Shown here: positions 28,542-35,863 of the stretch, piece after piece
How positions within the stretch are numbered: position 1 is the first letter of the stretch
Layout: every line of letters begins with the position of its first letter
Origin: Fidelibacterota bacterium UBA6531
GTDB lineage: Bacteria; Fidelibacterota; Marinisomatia; Marinisomatales; TCS55
Direction of reading: 5' to 3'
DNA: 64,000 nucleotides
Assembly (NCBI GenBank): GCA_002436185.1
Contig: DJKX01000051.1
Location: 11,686-75,685, forward strand
The notes under the pieces: model-generated
Told to the model about the DNA's origin: nothing
Databases searched by the model: none
What the model saw: only the letters and a program-made list of their open reading frames with translations
Program-made: the position numbers and the translations under genes

Positions 28542-29446
28542 AGTTCGAACTTTTGTCCTTCATAGGTGATATGGTAACCTTGCTCATTTACTTCTTTGAA
28601 AGCATCTGAATTTTCCTTCAGAGCCGGATTGGTATGGTTCAAGTGGATGAAATAAATTTTGCTTTTATCTGTAGTAGAAGTTGAATTGAAAAGATCCATT
28701 GTTTCTGTTATAAATGGATGGGGTATCGCACTCATATCCCGGTTTGGAATTTCGCCATTGGCATAGAAAGAACCATCCAATAAAGCATAGTCCACATTTG
28801 TCACTTCATCTCGAATATCTTTTTTCCACTTTGACCATTTATCAATGTCCGGAATGAAAATCAGTGTTTTTTCCGGTCCATCAATTCTGTATCCCACAGT
28901 TTCTGAATATTCGTCCCGATGAGGCACCAGGAATGGTGTGATGGAAAGACCAGATGTTAATTTAACAGCTTCACCATTTTTCAATTTTCGGATTGCAATA
29001 TTATTCAGCGATACCAGCTGCTCCCAAGGGCCATTGTTCTGAAGAAACGATTTCATCTCGGGCATGGCGTAAACTGGTATTGAACTTGCACCCATGACTT
29101 CGCGCCCAAGATGTATCAATCCGGTATAATGGCCTATATGACCATGGGTCAGAAAGATTCCTTTTAGTTCTGACTCATATTCCTTTGTAACTATCTGATG
29201 TTGTGCTGGAAAGTCTGGTGTGGCATCGATCATCCATGATTGCTTTGTTTCTGGATCAATAATAGCAATAGCTGACACTTTTAAATGTTTTTCAGGTTTT
29301 TCCCAAATATCTTTGCAGCAGGATTTCATACACCCTGCATGGGGCATTCCACCATCCTGGGCGATTCCTAGAACAAGTACATAGGGACTTGTTTTTGCGT
29401 AAGAAAGGGCAATAGCCAATAGTAATATAGTTGCTAGCCGCTTCAA
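28538..29446 (-). CDS. PqqB-like MBL-fold metallo-hydrolase, exported
   Basis: 302 residues when started at the TTG at 29446. That start gives a signal peptide (MKRLATILLLAIALSYA) and a 4-base TTGA overlap with the upstream stop. A longer frame from 29563 would overlap the acyltransferase by 121 bases and lacks sense as a leader. The body resembles PqqB: VLGIAQDGGMPHAGC, then CC, the metal-site motif THGHIGHYTGL (HxHxGH, without the usual Asp) and PHRDEYSETVGYRI. No other PQQ gene is present, so it is probably a PqqB-related hydrolase of unknown substrate, acting in the periplasm. Confidence 0.75.
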   Translation of the reverse strand: MKRLATILLLAIALSYAKTSPYVLVLGIAQDGGMPHAGCMKSCCKDIWEKPEKHLKVSAIAIIDPETKQSWMIDATPDFPAQHQIVTKEYESELKGIFLTHGHIGHYTGLIHLGREVMGASSIPVYAMPEMKSFLQNNGPWEQLVSLNNIAIRKLKNGEAVKLTSGLSITPFLVPHRDEYSETVGYRIDGPEKTLIFIPDIDKWSKWKKDIRDEVTNVDYALLDGSFYANGEIPNRDMSAIPHPFITETMDLFNSTSTTDKSKIYFIHLNHTNPALKENSDAFKEVNEQGYHITYEGQKFEL

Positions 29447-30534
29447 ATCTTGATGAAAATCTTTTTGCGATACATAATATATAGGATCAGCCACCACAGC
29501 ACAACATTGGCCAGGGCAAAGAGGAAGGAACCATTCATGTTCCCGGCGAGAGGCACAAACCAATCAGTGTACATGAAAGAATAAAGTGACCTGTTGTCAA
29601 CTTGTAGCCACAGCATGGTATTGGTCCAGACGCCGGATGCGGCATATACGAAAAGTGAATTCGTGCCAAATATCTCAAATGCAAAAAAAGGTTTTTTTAC
29701 AGCGTTTATATCGATAACCCAGATCAATGCGGCCAATACCATAAAAGCAATTCCGCCAGTGACTAATACATAAGAGCTGGTCCAGAGCTGCTTGTTAATG
29801 GGGAACACAAAACTCCATAGCCAACCAGTAACGATCAACAAAGCACCCAAGATGAGCATTTTTTTAACATTGTCAACCTGGTCTGTAGCTGAATGGATCA
29901 TGACCCCGGCAAAAAAGCCCAGCAGGACGGTCATAATCGATGGAATTGTGCTTAACAAACCTTCGGGATCAAAAGGAATGCCAGTGCCCTTATAAAGATG
30001 CGATGATCCCAGGATAACCATATCAACCGTGCGAGCGAAGTTCGTTTCCAGTGCGTAGCCGCCGTTCCATAGCAAGAGCTGCCAGTAACCAATAAGTGCA
30101 GCGATCAGTATGATCCATAAATGCTGGAGCTTAAAACGCAACACTAAAACAGCCGCGATTCCATAGCACAGGGCAATGCGCTGCAGAACGCCCATAATGC
30201 GGAAATTTTCAATTTCTCTTCCATGCACCAGAGTGCCGTATAAATGTCCTAATAAGCCGATCAGGAAAATGATGGCAGTGCGTTTGGCAATTTTTTGATA
30301 CACCTCTTTTGTTCTGCGAAAATCATATTTGCTGAAGGAAAACATCATGGCCGTGCCGACAATAAACAGGAAAAAAGGAAATACAAGATCCGTTAGCGTT
30401 AAGCCGTGCCATTGGGCATGCCGTAGGGGAGGATAAACAAAGGACCAGCTTCCGGGAGTATTTACCAGGATCATTAGGGCAATGGTCATCCCGCGAAAGA
30501 TATCCAGGGCATGATAACGCTGGGGATTATTCAT
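29443..30534 (-). CDS. NagX/HGSNAT-like membrane acyltransferase (COG4299, DUF5009-type)
   Basis: 363 residues with about ten membrane helices. The family signature at the N-terminus is RYHALDIFRGMTIALMILVN, followed by TLTDLVFPFFLFIVG. Homologues include the lysosomal heparan-alpha-glucosaminide N-acetyltransferase, which moves acetyl from cytosolic acetyl-CoA across the membrane to glucosamine, and NagX of chitin/GlcNAc utilisation clusters. Here it is coupled by a 4-base overlap to a sodium:solute symporter gene and lies in an amino-sugar operon. Re-acetylation or another modification of amino sugars before import is a reasonable inference. Confidence 0.85.
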   Translation of the reverse strand: MNNPQRYHALDIFRGMTIALMILVNTPGSWSFVYPPLRHAQWHGLTLTDLVFPFFLFIVGTAMMFSFSKYDFRRTKEVYQKIAKRTAIIFLIGLLGHLYGTLVHGREIENFRIMGVLQRIALCYGIAAVLVLRFKLQHLWIILIAALIGYWQLLLWNGGYALETNFARTVDMVILGSSHLYKGTGIPFDPEGLLSTIPSIMTVLLGFFAGVMIHSATDQVDNVKKMLILGALLIVTGWLWSFVFPINKQLWTSSYVLVTGGIAFMVLAALIWVIDINAVKKPFFAFEIFGTNSLFVYAASGVWTNTMLWLQVDNRSLYSFMYTDWFVPLAGNMNGSFLFALANVVLWWLILYIMYRKKIFIKI

Positions 30535-32348
30535 GCGTCAAGTTTAGATATAAGATTGTCCCAAAGCCACCAGAACCCAATCCCTGAAATAGCAAATAAA
30601 ACCAGGGTATTACCCGTATTGCCGAACATCCAATTGCCAATGGCAAAATTAAACCCATAGATCAGCCCGATCCCGGCTAACCAATTAAAGAAAAAGCCTT
30701 TTGTCACGGGCTGGAGCGTTGCTCCTTGAGCAAAAGATCCCCACCAGCCGCCGGGCTGGATCCGCTGATAGAATGTAGTCAGCGTAGCATTGGATTCCGG
30801 TTTGGTTAGAAATGTTACCGCCAGCCAGACGATTATAGCTGTAGGGACGATGATCATCAGTTTATGATGTACCTGGATCGGGATGCCAAAAAGAATTGGC
30901 GATTCATCAAATAAAGCATAGGGCTTCCCGCTGGCGACAGTCTGCTGCCAGGCTATTATTTCGAACATGATTGTAATAACAATGGAAGTGAGAAGGGCGG
31001 AAATTTCCGTCCAGGCGTTTATGCGCCACCAGAACCAGCGCAGGATCAATACAAGGCCAATACCGGCTCCCATGGCAAAAATGAATTCCCAAGCCTTGCT
31101 GATGCTTTGCATGTTTATCGCTACAAAGGCAGAACAGATCATCAGGATAACTGTAATGATGCGACTGACTAAAACATAATGGCGCTGACCAGCTTCTTTT
31201 TTTATGAAGCGTTTATAAATATCATTTACCAAATAGGATGCCCCCCAATTCAGGTGAGTATCAATTGTGGACATAAATGCAGCCAAAAATGACACGACCA
31301 AAAGCCCTTTAAATCCTGTACCCAAAAATTCCTTCATAATGAGCGGATAGCCAGCCTTTGCGCCAAGTTCAGCGTGGGAATCGGGGATGATGGGGAAAAC
31401 GACAATTGACACCAAGGCTACTGCTATCCACGGCCAGACGCGGAGGGCATAATGGGCAAGATTATACCAGAGTGTAGCCGCCAGGGCGTGTTTTTCGTTT
31501 TTGGCGGACATCATGCGTTGTATGATATAACCACCGCCATCTGTGCCATGATGAGACCACCACATGACGCTGATAAAAATCAGGAATTTGGAGAATGGAG
31601 ATTCCCAGAATGTTAAAGTATTTGCACTTGCTTCAGGCACAGGCGGTATAAACTTTAACGTATTTTCATGGACTACCCCAGTACTGGAAAGTGCTGATAA
31701 TTTTTCCAACAGTACATTCATGCCGCCTACAGCGTCAATGGCAATAATAGCTAGGATTATGGAACCGACCATTGCAATGGTGAATTGTACAAGGTCCGTT
31801 ACAACCACTCCCCAAAATCCGGAAAGAAGAGCATATAGCAACGCAATTGCCACGCAGATCCATACTGCTGTCCAGCGATCGATATTCAGCATCACCGCTG
31901 CCACCGAGGCCATGGCATTAATTACCCAGCCCATGACAATAAAATTATACAGGACTGCAAAATACCCCGCCTTGAATGCTCGCAAGATTGCGGCCGGTTT
32001 CCCGCTGTAGCGGATTTCCAGTAGTTCGTTATCAGTTAATACTTCTGCCCGGCGCCATAACCTCGAAAAAAGCAGAGCGCCCAATAAACCGGAAAGAAGC
32101 AGGTTCCACCAGAACCAATTCTGCCAAATGCCTTGTCCGCGCACAAATTCCGTAATAGCCAGCGGGGTATCTGCCGCGAAGGTTGTTGCCACCATGGACG
32201 TCCCCACCATCCACCAAGGCAGTGAGCGGCCGGACAGAAAATATTCTTCCGTACTTTTACCGGCACGCCTGGAAAAGTAGACTCCCACGCCAAGGGAGAA
32301 GAGAATGTAGCCGCCAATGATGAACCAGTCGAGTGGAGTTAGATTCAT
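30531..32348 (-). CDS. Sodium:solute symporter (SSS family), candidate amino-sugar importer
   Basis: 605 residues with about 14 helices. The SSS core is visible: YFLSGRSLPWWMVGTSMVAT at about 36-55, then WRRAEVLTDNELLEIRYSG, and FLAAFMSTIDTHLNWGASYL for the sodium-site helix. The closest relatives I can think of are the large symporters of FCB amino-sugar loci; Tannerella's MurNAc import locus (murTKQ) is an analogous arrangement, as I recall. Placement between a SpoIID/kinase/NagZ group and a NagX-like gene suggests import of GlcNAc, MurNAc or GlcNAc-anhydroMurNAc. The substrate is inference. Confidence 0.87.
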   Translation of the reverse strand: MNLTPLDWFIIGGYILFSLGVGVYFSRRAGKSTEEYFLSGRSLPWWMVGTSMVATTFAADTPLAITEFVRGQGIWQNWFWWNLLLSGLLGALLFSRLWRRAEVLTDNELLEIRYSGKPAAILRAFKAGYFAVLYNFIVMGWVINAMASVAAVMLNIDRWTAVWICVAIALLYALLSGFWGVVVTDLVQFTIAMVGSIILAIIAIDAVGGMNVLLEKLSALSSTGVVHENTLKFIPPVPEASANTLTFWESPFSKFLIFISVMWWSHHGTDGGGYIIQRMMSAKNEKHALAATLWYNLAHYALRVWPWIAVALVSIVVFPIIPDSHAELGAKAGYPLIMKEFLGTGFKGLLVVSFLAAFMSTIDTHLNWGASYLVNDIYKRFIKKEAGQRHYVLVSRIITVILMICSAFVAINMQSISKAWEFIFAMGAGIGLVLILRWFWWRINAWTEISALLTSIVITIMFEIIAWQQTVASGKPYALFDESPILFGIPIQVHHKLMIIVPTAIIVWLAVTFLTKPESNATLTTFYQRIQPGGWWGSFAQGATLQPVTKGFFFNWLAGIGLIYGFNFAIGNWMFGNTGNTLVLFAISGIGFWWLWDNLISKLDA

Positions 32349-32349
32349 A

Positions 32350-33603
32350 TTAATAAAGCTGTTTTAGTTTGGCGCCGCTATAAAAATGAATAAGGATTTG
32401 TTCTGTGGAATAGCCATCGAGGGCCATGCCCAGAGCACCGATCTGGCACAGGCCAACGCCGTGGCCCCAGCCAGCTCCATAAAATTCTATTAATTCATCA
32501 TTCATTTTGATCATAAAGCAAGAACTATATAAGAATGAAGGGTGAAGTGTTTTGCGTATGTCATATTCATTATTCAATTCTAATACTTTGGTTTCACCAG
32601 CTAAATTTATATACTCGCAATAGAGATGATTAATACGTCCTGAATAACCACGGTTTAAGGCATCAATTTTAACTATACGTCCAATATCCACGTTTATTTT
32701 TTTTGATAATAATTCACAGAGTTCCTTTTGAGAATATTTTATAGACCAGCGAAAATATTTGCTGTTCTTATCCACATTGCCAAGATATTTATGCAATTCA
32801 CTTTCATCAACATATGACGGACTGCAGAAAACGTCTGGAGCAGCTCTAAACCAATGCTGCCAATCCACCTGGATTTTTTTTTCAGGACTATCATAAATAC
32901 TAGTGAGGTAAGGTTTGAAGTCCATGTCCCAAATATTTTCAGCGTTTTCAGTTAATCCACCGCAGGATTTGGAATAACGTGCATCGCATATTTCATTGTC
33001 GTATAATAAAACTTTTCCGCTTGTTGAATTGCAGACTGCCTTCGATTCGCTAGTCATTTGGTTCATCCCCTGATAGCGCTGACAGCAGTCATCGTTGCAG
33101 GCATCAATTCCCAACTCACTGTGTTTATTTTCAGCAGCAGCCATGATCCACGATCGTGCAGCAATAGTTTGTGCTTCTAAAAATGAAGTCGGGCAAGTAC
33201 CACTCATTTCTGACACTGCAACAGAGGCTAAATATTTTTCTAAAGGAACTTCATTGATAAGCAGTAAACCACTTTTGTTTGGAATTATATGCACATTGCC
33301 AGATAATGTTACATCTATGTTCTTTTCCCAATGAAAACCGCGTCCGGCAGGAACATTATGGACTGTAATTCCATATCCGTCAAATTTAGCATTTGTCTTT
33401 ATTATTTTTACACCCCCATCATCAACAGAAAATTTTAGTTTTGATGAAGTCAAATTGATTGGGGATTTGGAATCAATTTTGTATTGAGACGGATTGGTGA
33501 ATGAAACGGTGATTTCCTTTCGTCTATCAATAGGAAGGATTATTCCGATTCGAAGAACAGGTTCAGATTGAATTTGATGTTGGTACGGTTTTTGATCAGT
33601 CAT
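32350..33603 (-). CDS. SpoIID/LytB-domain protein without a signal peptide
   Basis: 417 residues. It has the SpoIID/LytB domain: VPLEKYLASVAVSEMSGTCP with the catalytic-type Glu in SEM, then AQTIAARSWIM, CQRYQGM, SKSCGGLTENAENIWD, and the C-terminal GAGWGHGVGLCQIGALGMA. SpoIID is a lytic transglycosylase acting on denuded glycan strands. Unusually, the N-terminus (MTDQKPYQHQIQSEPV) has no signal peptide, so it may work in the cytoplasm on imported murein fragments. Its start overlaps the kinase gene by 8 bases and the symporter starts 1 base after it. Confidence 0.85.
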   Translation of the reverse strand: MTDQKPYQHQIQSEPVLRIGIILPIDRRKEITVSFTNPSQYKIDSKSPINLTSSKLKFSVDDGGVKIIKTNAKFDGYGITVHNVPAGRGFHWEKNIDVTLSGNVHIIPNKSGLLLINEVPLEKYLASVAVSEMSGTCPTSFLEAQTIAARSWIMAAAENKHSELGIDACNDDCCQRYQGMNQMTSESKAVCNSTSGKVLLYDNEICDARYSKSCGGLTENAENIWDMDFKPYLTSIYDSPEKKIQVDWQHWFRAAPDVFCSPSYVDESELHKYLGNVDKNSKYFRWSIKYSQKELCELLSKKINVDIGRIVKIDALNRGYSGRINHLYCEYINLAGETKVLELNNEYDIRKTLHPSFLYSSCFMIKMNDELIEFYGAGWGHGVGLCQIGALGMALDGYSTEQILIHFYSGAKLKQLY

Positions 33604-34771
33604 GACTTAATAATACTGCATCAATCCCTGCCCCCAGAGCCGGTGCATCACGGAGCGTTGAAATTTGAATTAAATTTTGATTTAATTGTTTTTTATTTAA
33701 ATATGCTGATTTTGCTATTGAATCGATATGATCTGATTCGTTGATTAATTGTGTTAGATGGTAAACAAATGGTTCCCAAAAAATGCCCAACCCTTCTGAC
33801 GATTCGAGGAGTGTCCCCAATCGTTGTCCAATAACGATTCGATCCAATGTTGTACCTATAAATGGATGTTGAGATGACGGTGTTTCTCGGTTCGGATTAA
33901 CAAAACCAAAACGACCTTCCCATCCAGAATATATTGTTTCAATTCTCTCGAATAAAAGTTCAGCCAAATTAAAGCTTATATCTGAAAATGTTTCTGTGGC
34001 TGCTTCATCTCCTTGGTCTGCAAGATCTAAAATAATATTGGGAAAAATTTTGTCTCGATTTAAAGATGAAATAGATTTGCAGGAATATGTGCTGTAAATG
34101 GACTGAATTCCTTCGGCGGATGCATAACACTCTATTGGTATATTATCATTATTTTTCATTTCCCAAGACTTTAATAGCCATGATTTAGTTTCATCCAAAG
34201 GAACCAGATTTCCTTCCAGCTTTAATGCATCCGCGGCTCCGGTTCCTCCACCGAGGTAATAGGCATTTTCGACAGATTTGAATAACCCTGTATCCGCATA
34301 TTCTTCGCCTAATCCACAATAATCTGCATCACTGCCCAAATGGTGAATTGGTTTTGCTAATTTGATACTATTTTCAGAAAGTGCTTTCTCCAATTCATCA
34401 CAAAATTTTGGGATTCTTGGACCGTTAGCCATGGCGGCAATCCCGCGTCCGTCGGTAGTTTTTATTCCAGGCATACCGATACCGATTATTATTGGTTCCC
34501 CAGTATTTAGTTCCGCGATGGATTCAGTAAAGGCACGAATAAATGATTTGCCCTGATGTATTTCGGACTCGGTAAGGGAAAGAGTTGAATTCATTTCCTC
34601 TAATTGGATTTGAATATCAACAGGAGTGAATTCCGGGTTAAAAGGAGGAAAAGACGAATATTTATTTTCTGAATGGATTGAACCCAGTACAAACCCTTTC
34701 AATGTTTGTTCAATTTGCCAAGCACTTACTTTTGTGGCGCCACCATCTAACCCAATTAATATATTATGCAT
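33596..34771 (-). CDS. ROK/ASKHA-type sugar kinase, candidate GlcNAc or MurNAc kinase
   Basis: 391 residues; cytoplasmic. ASKHA fold with the N-terminal phosphate loop GLDGGATKVSAW and the ROK-like catalytic stretch GIGMPGIKTTDGRGIAAM. Next come NGPRIPKF and HLGSDADYCGLGEEY. The ATP-site glycines are YYLGGGTGAADAL, and LRDAPALGAGIDA ends the protein. BadF-type kinases are the main alternative. Flanked by NagZ-like and SpoIID genes, it most likely phosphorylates the amino sugar released by murein breakdown. Its ATG overlaps the NagZ-like stop (TAATG). Confidence 0.75.
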   Translation of the reverse strand: MHNILIGLDGGATKVSAWQIEQTLKGFVLGSIHSENKYSSFPPFNPEFTPVDIQIQLEEMNSTLSLTESEIHQGKSFIRAFTESIAELNTGEPIIIGIGMPGIKTTDGRGIAAMANGPRIPKFCDELEKALSENSIKLAKPIHHLGSDADYCGLGEEYADTGLFKSVENAYYLGGGTGAADALKLEGNLVPLDETKSWLLKSWEMKNNDNIPIECYASAEGIQSIYSTYSCKSISSLNRDKIFPNIILDLADQGDEAATETFSDISFNLAELLFERIETIYSGWEGRFGFVNPNRETPSSQHPFIGTTLDRIVIGQRLGTLLESSEGLGIFWEPFVYHLTQLINESDHIDSIAKSAYLNKKQLNQNLIQISTLRDAPALGAGIDAVLLSHD

Positions 34772-35808
34772 TATTGAAGTTTACCCTTTAATAATTGTAT
34801 GCGTTCATTTGAATCCACAATTCTTTTTTCTTCAATTTTACCCGATTCGATTAATCGATAAATTGTTTCCACAGATCTAGGGACAATATCTTTATCAAAG
34901 TTAAGATTATTGCCAAAACATATTAAATCAACTCCCGCATTGATGATTTTTTCCATGGCAGTTTCAAAAGAAAAATTTTTGATTATTGCACCCATCATAG
35001 GATCATCACAGATGACCACACCTTCAAAACCCACTTCCTTTCGCAGTAATTCAGTGACTGTTTTATAAGACATGGATGCCGGCCAGTCCGGGTCAATTCC
35101 GCTATGGAAACAATGGCCAACCATCACCAAAGTTAAATCATAATGATCGAAAAGTAATTTATATGGCTCAAGTTCTTTTTCCGTCCATGTATCTGTAATA
35201 TCAGTAAATCCTTCGTGTGTATCGGCTACTGCACTACCGAGTCCGGGAAAATGTTTACATGTTGTCGCTAAACCATATTTTTCATGTTCTGTAATAAATA
35301 TGGATGCATGATCAGAAACGGTATTTGGATCAGATCCAATACAACGATCCAATTTACTGACATATGATTCACCGTGGGTAATCACATCCAAAACCGGTGC
35401 AAAATTCAAATTAAATCCAGTATCTTTTAAAGTTACAGCAATCAACTCTGCAAATTCCCCAGTCTTGTTTATATTATTGCAGGTTCCGATTTCACCCCAC
35501 GAAGGACAAAGAGGAAAACCATATTCTTCTTTTAAACGGTTAACATTACCTCCTTCCTGATCGACGCCAATAAGCAATGTTGCTTTAGTTATTTCCTGCA
35601 GGGATTGAATGAGCGTTTTTGTTTGTTCCGGTGTTTGAATATTACGCCACCGTTCTTTAGGATTTGAAACATCCTCATCGTACAAAATGACTCCGCCTAA
35701 ATTATATTCAATGATATCACGAACGACGGGGGCGTCTTGTTTGACCTCTAACCCTTTGAAGCCGGAGATAAGCATTTGGCCGATTTGCTGTTTAAGAGAT
35801 AATGACAT
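34771..35808 (-). CDS. nagZ: NagZ-like GH3 beta-N-acetylhexosaminidase, cytoplasmic
   Basis: 345 residues, the usual size for NagZ, with no signal peptide. It has VDQEGGNVNRLKEEYGFP, the histidine/aspartate loop motif KHFPGLGSAVADTHEG and the nucleophile region VVICDDPMMGAI. NagZ removes GlcNAc from GlcNAc-anhydroMurNAc(-peptide) in the cytoplasm. The KHFPG(H/L)G loop marks the bacterial N-acetylglucosaminidase branch of GH3 rather than beta-glucosidases. It is the first gene of the minus-strand operon and lies 55 bases from the divergent GH3/beta-lactamase gene, so the two probably share a control region. Confidence 0.88.
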   Translation of the reverse strand: MSLSLKQQIGQMLISGFKGLEVKQDAPVVRDIIEYNLGGVILYDEDVSNPKERWRNIQTPEQTKTLIQSLQEITKATLLIGVDQEGGNVNRLKEEYGFPLCPSWGEIGTCNNINKTGEFAELIAVTLKDTGFNLNFAPVLDVITHGESYVSKLDRCIGSDPNTVSDHASIFITEHEKYGLATTCKHFPGLGSAVADTHEGFTDITDTWTEKELEPYKLLFDHYDLTLVMVGHCFHSGIDPDWPASMSYKTVTELLRKEVGFEGVVICDDPMMGAIIKNFSFETAMEKIINAGVDLICFGNNLNFDKDIVPRSVETIYRLIESGKIEEKRIVDSNERIQLLKGKLQ

Positions 35809-35863
35809 TTAGGTAATAAAGTTAAAGATTTAACTCCTCAAGTTCTGTTAATTTTCCTGCTGC

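Noticed and set aside
29447..29563. Longer N-terminus for the PqqB-like hydrolase
   Set aside because: It would overlap the acyltransferase gene by 121 bases and place the clear signal peptide in mid-protein; TTG at 29446 gives a proper leader and a 4-base overlap.
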